From contig NZ_JAACFS010000021.1 of assembly GCF_029051645.1 (NCBI RefSeq), forward strand, positions 56,832-120,831: DNA of 64,000 nucleotides, in the 5' to 3' direction. The position numbers and the translations under genes were made by a program. The DNA is from Bradyrhizobium sp. CSA112. GTDB lineage: Bacteria > Pseudomonadota > Alphaproteobacteria > Rhizobiales > Xanthobacteraceae. Every line of letters begins with the position of its first letter. The first letter of the stretch is position 1. Below the pieces are notes generated by a model. The model had not been told where the DNA came from, made no database searches, and saw only the letters and a program-made list of their open reading frames with translations. Of this stretch, positions 16,174-23,482 are shown piece by piece.

Positions 16174-17535
16174 CTAACCGTGGCCGAGCAAATGCTTTAT
16201 GTCGGAGGAGAACGTCGGATAGGCGTAGATGTTTTCCCGGATCTGGCCGGCGGTGATGCCGAAGCGCATCGCCAGTCCGAAGATGTTCACGAGTTCCTGT
16301 CCCGCATGCCCGACGAAATGCGCGCCGAGGATGCGGTCGGTCGATTGGTCTACGATCACCTTCGACCACGCCACGGTTTCCGCATAGGTCTTCGCGGAGA
16401 ACCAGTCGAGCATATTGTTGGTGTGAACGTCGATGGCAAAGCCCGTTTGCCTGGCGGCGGCCTCTGTCAGGCCGACCGAGGCGAGCGGCGGCACGGTATA
16501 GACGGATGTCGCCATGCTGGCGTAGTCCGGGCTGTACTTCGGGCCTTCGACGATGTTGCGACCGACGATGTCGCCCTCATAGGTCGCGATCGGCGATAGT
16601 TGCGGCGAGGTCGGCGCCGCATCGCCGCAGACATAGACGTTGGTGTTGGAGGTCGACCGCAGATGGCAGTCGATCGCGATGCGGCCATTGGCGTGCTCGA
16701 CCTGGCCCGCGGCGAGATCAAGCGCATCGACATTGGCGACGCGGCCGGCGCCGTTAACGACACGTTCGGCTTCGGCCGTATGCTCGGCGCCCTCGTGGGT
16801 GAAGACGACGCGCAGGCGGCTGTTGGTCTTTTCAATTCGCTTGACGCTGACGGCGGTCCTGACCCGAATGCCGATGCGCTCGCTCTCGGCCTGCAGACGC
16901 GCGACCGCGTCAGCGTCCATCGCCGGCAGCAATTGCGGAAGCGCCTCGAGAATCGTGACCGCGGCGCCAGCGCGCGCATAGACATGGCCAAACTCAAGCG
17001 AGATGACGCCACCGCCAACGAAGACCACGGAGACCGGCAGTTCGCGCTCGCTCAGCATTTCGTCGGAGGTGATCATGAACCCGGCGCCTGGGATCGGCAG
17101 CGGTCGCGGCTTCGATCCTGTCGCGATTACGATGTGTTTGGCCTCGAGCTTGCGGTCTCCGACGCGAATGGTATCCGGACCGGTGAATGCAGCACGGCCT
17201 TTGATGACCTCGACATTGCGCTTGGTCATCGATCGGGCCAGGTTCGCCGGGATGTCCTTGATCATGTCCTTCTCGCGGTCGATGAGCGCCGCCCAGTCAA
17301 GCCTGGGCTTGCCGACGGCGATATGATGGATGGAAGCGCGTTCGATTTCGTGCAGCGCGTGGCCGGCGGCGACCAGCACCTTCTTGGGCGTGCAGCCGCG
17401 GTTCGGGCAGGTGCCGCCGAGGAGATCGGCTTCGATCATCGCAACCGACATTCCGGCGCGCCGGACCGGGCCGGTAACGCCGATGCCGGCGTTGCCGCCG
17501 CCCAGAATGACCACGTCGAATTTCTCCGCTGTCAT
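16174..17535 (-). CDS. FAD pyridine nucleotide-disulfide oxidoreductase (dihydrolipoamide/glutathione reductase-like)
   Basis: This 453-residue class I flavin disulfide reductase has the FAD motif GGGNAG at 12-17. The redox-active pair C43/C48 lies in GGTCPNRGCTPKK. The NAD(P)-binding GGGVISLEFGHVYARAG follows, then FAD motif 2 around VYVCGDAAP and the dimerisation domain. The C-terminal catalytic HPTxxE of lipoamide and glutathione reductases is replaced by YPTFSSD, so the usual His base is missing, as in mercuric-reductase-like relatives. AGAGGGG lies about 10 bases before the ATG. An open frame continues far upstream without homology. It is downstream of the DUF302 gene. The substrate disulfide or metal is unknown. 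Confidence 0.85.
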   Translation of the reverse strand: MTAEKFDVVILGGGNAGIGVTGPVRRAGMSVAMIEADLLGGTCPNRGCTPKKVLVAAGHALHEIERASIHHIAVGKPRLDWAALIDREKDMIKDIPANLARSMTKRNVEVIKGRAAFTGPDTIRVGDRKLEAKHIVIATGSKPRPLPIPGAGFMITSDEMLSERELPVSVVFVGGGVISLEFGHVYARAGAAVTILEALPQLLPAMDADAVARLQAESERIGIRVRTAVSVKRIEKTNSRLRVVFTHEGAEHTAEAERVVNGAGRVANVDALDLAAGQVEHANGRIAIDCHLRSTSNTNVYVCGDAAPTSPQLSPIATYEGDIVGRNIVEGPKYSPDYASMATSVYTVPPLASVGLTEAAARQTGFAIDVHTNNMLDWFSAKTYAETVAWSKVIVDQSTDRILGAHFVGHAGQELVNIFGLAMRFGITAGQIRENIYAYPTFSSDIKHLLGHG

Positions 17536-17569
17536 CGATTTAACCCCTCTGTTGGCGGCCATTGATGCG

Positions 17570-17599
17570 ATCAGGCCGCGCCGGGCGGCGCAGCCTGAT
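17570..17599 (-). terminator. Stem-loop between DUF302 and oxidoreductase genes
   Basis: ATCAGGCCGCGCC and GGCGCAGCCTGAT pair over 13 positions with one mismatch around a GGGC loop. No T-tract follows. It may reduce read-through or protect the upstream transcript. Confidence 0.45.
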
Positions 17600-17626
17600 G
17601 ATTTTGCGGTGAGCAGGCAGGCTGCG

Positions 17627-18118
17627 TTACCTGGTCGTGATGGTCGAGGTGATCGAGCCCACGACCTTGGTCGCCATCTCGAACTGGGCTGTGCGATCCC
17701 TGATGTTGTGGCGCCTGGCGATCCATCCGAAGTCGGTCCATACCGCCCAGACGTCGCCATTGTCGTCCTGTGTGAGCAGCAGCCGGACCGGCCAGTCGAG
17801 ACCGGCATTCGGGTTTGAGGTGATGAACGGCGTCCCGAGCGGGGGATTGCCGAACACCAGCAGCGTCGAGGGACGCAGCTTGATGCCGGCGTCAGCCGCG
17901 AGCTTCGACTGATCGATCTCCATGAAGAACTTGATGCCCTTGGCGGCGATATCGGCCTTGATGCGGGTGATCGCCTCCGCCAGCGGAACCGCACTCTTGA
18001 TACGAACGACACCGTCGTCGCTGTCGGCCCGCGCAGCGGAGACGACGGAAATGATCAGCAGGGCCAGCAGCAGCGAGGCGCAGAAATTCGCAAGGCGGTT
18101 CGTTAAATGACCTGTCAT
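17627..18118 (-). CDS. Secreted DUF302 family protein
   Basis: This 163-residue protein has a signal peptide (LANFCASLLLALLIISVVSAARAD) and one DUF302 domain. The domain shows VVRIKSAVPLAEAITRIKADIAAKGIKFF, then LLVFGNPPLGTPFITSNPNAGLDWPVRLLL, both diagnostic. The family has a compact alpha-beta fold of unknown function and often sits beside redox or metal genes. The ATG at 18118 is preceded by AGGAGA at 8 bases. The upstream divergent space contains two ATA-N9-TAT boxes. It is the first gene of a probable unit with the oxidoreductase, although a hairpin separates them. Confidence 0.85.
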   Translation of the reverse strand: MTGHLTNRLANFCASLLLALLIISVVSAARADSDDGVVRIKSAVPLAEAITRIKADIAAKGIKFFMEIDQSKLAADAGIKLRPSTLLVFGNPPLGTPFITSNPNAGLDWPVRLLLTQDDNGDVWAVWTDFGWIARRHNIRDRTAQFEMATKVVGSITSTITTR

Positions 18119-18216
18119 CGGAAATCTCCTGTCGATGGCGCATGCTTCTGCATGCCTTCGGGGACAGGATGAAAGTTCGGCCGGCCAATTTGAAATGCGC
18201 ACTCGCTCTGAAGTCG

Positions 18217-18231
18217 ATAGCGGCGGGCTAT
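18217..18231. promoter_or_regulatory. LysR-type box A, DUF302/secreted-protein intergenic region
   Basis: ATAGCGGCGGGCTAT fits ATAG-N7-CTAT (AT-N11-AT). It lies about 100 bases before the DUF302 start and 130 before the small secreted protein. A second box is centred 28 bases to the right. Confidence 0.5.
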
Positions 18232-18244
18232 TGGCAGCACCTCA

Positions 18245-18259
18245 ATACGTCGCGGCTAT
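18245..18259. promoter_or_regulatory. LysR-type box B, DUF302/secreted-protein intergenic region
   Basis: ATACGTCGCGGCTAT fits AT-N11-AT with one half matching box A. Paired recognition and activation sites at this spacing are usual for LysR regulators; binding here is inference. Confidence 0.45.
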
Positions 18260-18358
18260 CGAACCGATTGTGCAACGGCATTTCAAAACCGGGACATGCC
18301 GCTCTCTGATGGGACAGCGCCCGATTGGCGGGCGTCACCTTCCATCGAGAGGAATCCC

Positions 18359-18643
18359 ATGAAACCCTTTTCCAAGACCCTGATTGCCGCCGCGGCGTTT
18401 GCCGCCATCGCCACCACGGCCTTTTCGCAAGTTCCCTGGGAATTCAATCCGGGCATGGCCTACATGTATTCCGGCCCCGGGAAGATGTCGGCGATGGCCA
18501 TGGCGGCGACACCCCGGAACCACGACGCGATGATGAAGAACGCCAAGAAGGTGCCTGCTAACACCGTGTTTTTCATGGACAAGGGCCAGCTCTACTCGAC
18601 CTCGGGCATGCTCGACCCGACCGGCAACTTCTATCTGCCTTGA
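18359..18643 (+). CDS. Small secreted protein of unknown function
   Basis: This 94-residue protein has a clear signal peptide (MKPFSKTLIAAAAFAAIATTAFSQ). A short mature part of about 70 residues follows. It is rich in Met and Lys, with MAYMYSGPGKMSAMAMAATPRNHDAMM and then NTVFFMDKGQLYSTSG. I do not recognise a domain. The methionine-rich stretch could bind copper or be oxidation-sensitive, which is speculation. AGAGGAA lies before the ATG. It is divergent from DUF302, with shared LysR-type boxes, and is followed by a hairpin. Confidence 0.75.
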   Translation: MKPFSKTLIAAAAFAAIATTAFSQVPWEFNPGMAYMYSGPGKMSAMAMAATPRNHDAMMKNAKKVPANTVFFMDKGQLYSTSGMLDPTGNFYLP

Positions 18644-18663
18644 GTCTGGGTGCCGAAGCGTTT

Positions 18664-18686
18664 GGGCCGCCCTTGCGGGGCGGCCC
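18664..18686 (+). terminator. GC-rich stem-loop after the small secreted protein gene
   Basis: GGGCCGCCC and GGGCGGCCC form a perfect 9-bp stem around TTGCG, starting 20 bases after the stop. No T-run follows, so termination strength is uncertain. Confidence 0.6.
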
Positions 18687-18722
18687 GGGCCGGAAAATAA
18701 TACGGATATGCCGGAGCAAGCC

Positions 18723-19442
18723 ATGACGACAGCGCTATCGCCCGCCAACGCCGAGCGCCTCAAGGAGGCGTTCCAGCGATGCCGCGACATGGAAGGTACG
18801 TTGCGCGAGCAACTCGAAGCCTACGCCGCGGCGGGCAGGGAACTCTTTCCGGCCTATGGCGAAGCGGTCGACCGGCTTGTGGCGCGGCTCAACGCGAACG
18901 GCGGCGGCGAAAATGCTCCGCGACCCGGCGAATTGATGCCGCCGTTCCTGCTGCCGGACGAGACCGGCCGGCTGGTCAGCCTGAAATCGCTCCTCGAGCA
19001 CGGCCCGGTCGCCGTGATGTTCTATCGCGGCCATTGGTGCCCTTATTGCCGGCTGAATGTGCGGGCGGTGATCCAGGCCCAGGACCGGATCAAGGCGTTG
19101 GGTGCACAAACCGTTGCGATCATGCCGGAGACGCAGGCCTATGCCGAAAAATTCAAATCCGAGGCGAACGCGCCGTTCCCCGTTCTGACCGACCTCGACA
19201 ACGGCTACGCACTGTCACTCAACCTTGCGATCTGGCTGGGCAGCGAAATCCAGCGGTTGCTGTCATACCAGGACATGGCGAGCTTCCAGGGCAATGACGG
19301 CTGGGTGCTGCCGATCCCGGCGACCTTCGTGGTTGGCCGCGACGGATTGGTGACGGCACGGTTTGTCGATCCCGATTTCCGCAAGCGCATGGAGATCGAC
19401 GACCTGATCGCCGCGCTGAAGAGCGCGAGCGAAGAGCGCTAA
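18723..19442 (+). CDS. Peroxiredoxin-like (AhpC/TSA) protein with CPYC motif
   Basis: This 239-residue protein has an N-terminal helical extension (1-60) and a thioredoxin-fold AhpC/TSA domain (about 65-235). The active-site motif HWCPYC puts cysteines at 106 and 109, a CXXC rather than the PxxxTxxC of classical peroxiredoxins. It probably reduces peroxides or thiols in the cytoplasm. An ATG five codons earlier (18708) is in frame, but GGAG is correctly placed only for 18723. It stands next to the DUF899 thioredoxin-like gene and the flavin disulfide reductase, in a small redox neighbourhood. Confidence 0.82.
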   Translation: MTTALSPANAERLKEAFQRCRDMEGTLREQLEAYAAAGRELFPAYGEAVDRLVARLNANGGGENAPRPGELMPPFLLPDETGRLVSLKSLLEHGPVAVMFYRGHWCPYCRLNVRAVIQAQDRIKALGAQTVAIMPETQAYAEKFKSEANAPFPVLTDLDNGYALSLNLAIWLGSEIQRLLSYQDMASFQGNDGWVLPIPATFVVGRDGLVTARFVDPDFRKRMEIDDLIAALKSASEER

Positions 19443-19481
19443 CGTAGCGACGTGGCTCCGTGGTGCGCCGTCAAGGGTGGT

Positions 19482-20201
19482 TTAATCGTAGTTCACCTTT
19501 GGAAAGAAATCGCCCCGGCCTTCAGGTGTCATGTCGAGAAGGCCCCAGAGCGGGTCGGCGAGATCACCAGCGCGATGGTGCTGGTTGGGAGCGGATGGGG
19601 CAAAGCTCATCTCTGAGCCCCAGAAGTGCCTGATCGCCCCGTTCTTCTTTCTGAAGACGTTGAAGATTGTTTCGTCCCAGTTTTCGCCGTCCGGAACGCG
19701 ATGTTGCGCGCGCATTCCCTTGGAAAATTTTGACGTGTCACCAAAGTAGTCCGCGTCGTAGCTGTTGCCCGCGGTTGAAAGTAGCGAGAGGTGTTCCCAG
19801 CCACGTTCGTGGGCCCAGGCCGCGAGACGCGCGATTGGTGATTTGGCGACGATGTGGAGCGCAGCGCGTTCGCCTATATGTCTCGCGGCGCCGTCTATCC
19901 CATCGAGCAAATGGGTGCAGCCTGGACACGGCAATTCGCGTTCCGGGCCGTACATGAAGCTGTACAGAATGAGCGTGTCGTGTGGACCGAACAGCTCGGA
20001 CATCTTCACTTTCTCCGGCATGCTGGTCTTGCCGATCCACTCGAAGACGTAATCCTCGGGCACCTCACCGCCGAGCGGCAGCGCGCGACGCTTCGCTGCA
20101 ACGGCCTCAATCTGCGCCCGAAGCGCAATCTCGTCATCCAGAAGCGCGTTTCGGGCGGCCCGGTATTCGGCGCTTTCATTGGGGTAGTGGATATGCTCCA
20201 T
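19482..20201 (-). CDS. DUF899 thioredoxin-like family protein
   Basis: This 239-residue protein is of the DUF899 family, a thioredoxin-like fold. Its CPGC pair at residues 92-95 is followed by the family stretches FPK-like, SKSPIARLAAWAHERGW and FNVFRKKNGAIRHFWGSE. It ends with the usual DLADPLWGLLDMTPEGRGD tail. The cellular role is unknown; a thiol-linked redox function is inferred from the CXXC and fold. It converges with the peroxiredoxin-like gene, 39 bases away, and lies downstream of the LysR gene on the same strand. Confidence 0.85.
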   Translation of the reverse strand: MEHIHYPNESAEYRAARNALLDDEIALRAQIEAVAAKRRALPLGGEVPEDYVFEWIGKTSMPEKVKMSELFGPHDTLILYSFMYGPERELPCPGCTHLLDGIDGAARHIGERAALHIVAKSPIARLAAWAHERGWEHLSLLSTAGNSYDADYFGDTSKFSKGMRAQHRVPDGENWDETIFNVFRKKNGAIRHFWGSEMSFAPSAPNQHHRAGDLADPLWGLLDMTPEGRGDFFPKVNYD

Positions 20202-20371
20202 GGCGGTCCTCTCAGACGCTGGGGAATCGGTTCGAGACTAAACTCGCCCCGGAAACTGGAGTTCCCTCCACGTCGAGCCGCCTGCGTGGGCGTGCTGTGG
20301 CTGAGGTCAGCTTTTGGCCGCAAGGCGGACATTTCAGCCTGTGACGCGATCGGCTGGCGGATTGACAACCC

Positions 20372-21274
20372 TCAGGCGCTTGCGGTCTTGCCGATCAATT
20401 GCTGCCAGTCGGCGCCGCGCAGCATGCGCATCACGGCGGATGCTACCGCCGTCCGTTCGCGCCCGGCAACGCCATAGAGGTTCACGGTGCGCCGCGCGTC
20501 CAGCCCTTCGACATTGGCGCGCTTCAGCGTCGGCGGAAGCGACGCGGTATCGGGCACCACGGCAACGCCGATATCGGCTTCCAGCAGTTCGATCAAATCG
20601 CGTTCGGAGGCGATCTCATGGCTGCGATCGACGTCAAGGCCGTGTTCGCGAAGCGAACTGTTCACCCGCGCCGCATGCTCACAGTAAGTCCGCGACAGCA
20701 ACTGCTCGGCGCGAAGATCGTTGAATTCGATTTTGTCGCGCGTTGCCAGCGGGTGGTTCCTGTTGACGACGAGTTGAAAGCTTTCGGTGAATAGCGGCCA
20801 GGTATCGAGCCGGTCCCACTCCTCGCTGATTTCGGCGGCAATGCCGAGCTCAGCTTCGCCCTTCTTGAGAAACTCCGCGACTTCGCGGCTGTTGCCACGC
20901 AGAAATCGGAACTCCAACCGGTTGAACAGCCGCTTGATCTGGTCGAGATACGGAATCAACAGCGACAGGTCCACGGAATGGGTCAGCGCGATCCGGAGCG
21001 CGCCGACTTCGCCGCTCTTGAAGGAAGAGGCAAGTTCGCGCGCGCCGGTCGCTGCCTCGTAGCATTGCTTGAGCAGCGGATGCATGCGCTGGCCGAGCTC
21101 GGTCAATTGCGCCGCGGGGCGCTCGCGGCGAAACAGATCGCCGCCGAGTTCGGCTTCCAGTTGCTTGATGGCCCGCGTCAGCGACGGCTGCGTGACGTTG
21201 CACTCGTCGGCGGCACGCGTGAAGTTGAGTACGCGCGCAACCGCGAGGAAGTAGCGAACCTGATGCATCTCCAT
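20372..21274 (-). CDS. LysR family transcriptional regulator
   Basis: This is a full-length 300-residue LysR protein. The winged helix covers residues 1-60 (MHQVRYFLAVARVLNFTRAADECNVTQPSLTRAIKQLE). The effector domain is about 90-295. A single cysteine in SRTYCEHAARVNSSLREHG falls near the position of the peroxidatic cysteine of OxyR, but the second OxyR cysteine is absent. It is divergent from bdhA, with an AT-N11-AT box between them at 21344-21358. Similar boxes precede the cupin and DUF302/secreted-protein genes, so it may control these redox and envelope genes. That link is inference. Confidence 0.88.
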   Translation of the reverse strand: MEMHQVRYFLAVARVLNFTRAADECNVTQPSLTRAIKQLEAELGGDLFRRERPAAQLTELGQRMHPLLKQCYEAATGARELASSFKSGEVGALRIALTHSVDLSLLIPYLDQIKRLFNRLEFRFLRGNSREVAEFLKKGEAELGIAAEISEEWDRLDTWPLFTESFQLVVNRNHPLATRDKIEFNDLRAEQLLSRTYCEHAARVNSSLREHGLDVDRSHEIASERDLIELLEADIGVAVVPDTASLPPTLKRANVEGLDARRTVNLYGVAGRERTAVASAVMRMLRGADWQQLIGKTASA

Positions 21275-21343
21275 GATCGAGCCCCGGGTCTAACGTGCAG
21301 CAAAGCTACCCGATTACGCCCCCGGATGACTACCCAAACCGCC

Positions 21344-21358
21344 ATAGCGTCAGCGTAT
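21344..21358. promoter_or_regulatory. LysR-type box between the LysR gene and bdhA
   Basis: ATAGCGTCAGCGTAT is flanked to give CCATA-N9-TATGG. The AT-N11-AT form and position, 70 bases from the LysR start and 104 from bdhA, are typical of a LysR recognition site. Confidence 0.55.
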
Positions 21359-21461
21359 GGTTTTGGAAGCCAAACGGCATTTCCTGGAAGGCTGCCCGCC
21401 GCGCAAATTGAAGCGGAAATGGTCTCGTTACGACGCGGACCAGCCACACGAAAGGACAGCC

Positions 21462-22286
21462 ATGAATATCCAGCTCAAAACCCGGGACGCTTCGGCCTTG
21501 CGGCCGCTGACAGGCAAGGTCTCGCTGGTCACCGGCTCGACCAGCGGCATCGGGCTCGGGATTGCCCGTGCGCTGGCTGCGGCCGGCTCGGCCGTGGTGC
21601 TGAACGGCTTCGGCGTCGCCGCCGAGATCGCCAAAACGCGGAATCAGATCGCCGCCGATTTCGGCGTCGAGGTCAGCTATTCCGCGGCCGACATGACGAG
21701 CCCGGAGGCAATCGCCGAGATGATCGCGGCCACAGTCGCCGGGCACGGCCGGCTCGACGTGCTCGTCAACAATGCCGGCATTCAATATGTCGCACCGCTC
21801 GACCAGTTCCCGGTCGAGAAATGGAATGCGATCCTGTCGATCAATCTGTCGTCGGCGTTTCACACCACGCGGCTGGCGTTGCCGGCGATGCGGCAGAACA
21901 GGTTCGGGCGGATCATCAACATTGCTTCCGCCCACGGCCTGGTCGGATCACCCTTCAAGGCGGCCTATGTCGCGGCCAAGCATGGCATCGTCGGTCTCAC
22001 CAAGGTTGCGGCGCTGGAGACGGCGGAAGACGGCATCACCTGCAACGCGATCTGTCCGGGGTACGTCTACACGCCGTTGGTCGAGGCGCAGATCGACGGC
22101 CAGGCCAAGGCGCACGGCATTTCGCGCGAGCAGGTCATTCACGATGTACTGCTGGCGCAGCAACCGAGCAAGCGTTTCGCTACCGTCGAGGAATTGGGGG
22201 CGCTGACGGTGTTTCTCGCCAGCGATGCGGCGGCGTCGATCACCGGCATCGCGCTGCCGGTCGATGGCGGCTGGACCGCGCACTAG
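21462..22286 (+). CDS. bdhA: 3-hydroxybutyrate dehydrogenase
   Basis: This 274-residue short-chain dehydrogenase is predicted to oxidise D-3-hydroxybutyrate to acetoacetate with NAD, the last step in polyhydroxybutyrate use. It has TGSTSGIG at 24-31, NNAG near 103-106, and the catalytic S156, Y169 and K173 (YVAAK). The C-terminal VDGGWTAH ending is typical of the enzyme. AAGGACAG lies 7-8 bases before the ATG. The divergent LysR regulator shares its promoter space. The patatin-like gene follows after 26 bases, a pairing that suggests lipid or PHB mobilisation. Confidence 0.88.
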   Translation: MNIQLKTRDASALRPLTGKVSLVTGSTSGIGLGIARALAAAGSAVVLNGFGVAAEIAKTRNQIAADFGVEVSYSAADMTSPEAIAEMIAATVAGHGRLDVLVNNAGIQYVAPLDQFPVEKWNAILSINLSSAFHTTRLALPAMRQNRFGRIINIASAHGLVGSPFKAAYVAAKHGIVGLTKVAALETAEDGITCNAICPGYVYTPLVEAQIDGQAKAHGISREQVIHDVLLAQQPSKRFATVEELGALTVFLASDAAASITGIALPVDGGWTAH

Positions 22287-22312
22287 TGCAACAACAATCC
22301 AGGGAGCGTGAC

Positions 22313-23476
22313 ATGAACGACGTCCAGGGCATCCATTCTTCGACGAATGTGAAGTCGCCGGCCAAATCCGAGCCCGGGCAGGTCGTGCTGGTGCTGCAGG
22401 GCGGCGGCGCGCTCGGCTCCTATCAAGCGGGCGTCTACCAGGCGCTCAACGAGGCCGGGATCGAGCCGGACTGGATCATCGGCACCTCGATCGGCGCCAT
22501 CAACGCCAGCCTGATCGCCGGCAGCACGCCGCAGAACCGGCTGTCGCGGCTACGCGAGTTTTGGAAGAGGATGGAGCAGAATCCGCTCTGGAGCTTTCGC
22601 GACATCTTTCCGGGCTTCAACGAAAAGCTCTCTTACTGGTCGACGGTGACGCATGGCATTCCCGGCTTCTTCCGGCCCAACCCGCTGGCCCATGCCGGCG
22701 ACAGCTTTCCGCTCGGCGCCAACAATGCCGGCTATTACTCGACCGAGCCGCTGGAGCGGACGCTGACGGAGCTAGTCGATTTCGATCTGGTCAATCAATG
22801 CACGCCGCGCCTGACGGTCGGCGCCGCCCATGTCCGCACCAGCCAGATGCGATATTTCGACAGCCGCGATTGCGAACTCGGCGTCAGGCACATCATGGCG
22901 TCGGGCGCGCTGCCGCCGGCATTTCCGGCGGTGCGCATCGACGGCAAGCTCTATTGGGATGGCGGCATATTGTCGAACACGCCGACGGAAGCCGTGTTCG
23001 ATGACAATCCGCGCAAGAACTCGCTGATCTTCGCCGTGCATCTGTGGAATCCGTCCGGGCCTGAGCCGACCACCATGGCGGAGGTGCTGAACCGTCACAA
23101 GGATGTGCAGTATTCGAGCCGGATCGCCAGCCACATCGAACGCCAGCAGCAGGCGCATCGGCTACGCCATGTCATCAACCAGCTCACCGCGCGCCTGCCC
23201 GAAGCCGAGCGCAACAGCGAGGCGGTGAGGGAACTCGCCGCTTACGGCTGCCCGACCCGGATGCATGTCGTACGTCTGCTAGCCCCGCAGCTCAGCCGCG
23301 AGGACCATACCAAGGATATCGACTTCAGCCCGTCCGGCATCATGCAGCGCTGGGACGCCGGCTATCGCCACACCAGGGCGGTGCTGGAAAGGAAGCCCTG
23401 GGTCGGCAAGTTCGATCCGCTCTCCGGCGTCGTCCTTCACGAGCAGATGGAAGTCATGCCGGAAGCGGCGGAGTAG
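22313..23476 (+). CDS. Patatin-like phospholipase / acyl hydrolase
   Basis: This 387-residue protein has the patatin catalytic set: the oxyanion loop GGGALG (30-35), the nucleophile S59 in GTSIGA and D216 in the DGG motif. A DUF3734-type C-terminal extension with HIERQQQAHRLRH is characteristic of proteobacterial patatins linked to polyhydroxybutyrate metabolism. AGGGAG precedes the ATG by 8 bases. An in-frame open frame extends far upstream through the bdhA gene and is not coding. It is probably co-transcribed with bdhA. The substrate may be phospholipid or a polyester. Confidence 0.88.
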   Translation: MNDVQGIHSSTNVKSPAKSEPGQVVLVLQGGGALGSYQAGVYQALNEAGIEPDWIIGTSIGAINASLIAGSTPQNRLSRLREFWKRMEQNPLWSFRDIFPGFNEKLSYWSTVTHGIPGFFRPNPLAHAGDSFPLGANNAGYYSTEPLERTLTELVDFDLVNQCTPRLTVGAAHVRTSQMRYFDSRDCELGVRHIMASGALPPAFPAVRIDGKLYWDGGILSNTPTEAVFDDNPRKNSLIFAVHLWNPSGPEPTTMAEVLNRHKDVQYSSRIASHIERQQQAHRLRHVINQLTARLPEAERNSEAVRELAAYGCPTRMHVVRLLAPQLSREDHTKDIDFSPSGIMQRWDAGYRHTRAVLERKPWVGKFDPLSGVVLHEQMEVMPEAAE

Positions 23477-23482
23477 CCGAAC

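Noticed and set aside
20978..22312. In-frame upstream extension of the patatin gene through bdhA
   Set aside because: The extension has no homology and overlaps the well-supported bdhA frame. A proper ribosome site and ATG are at 22313.
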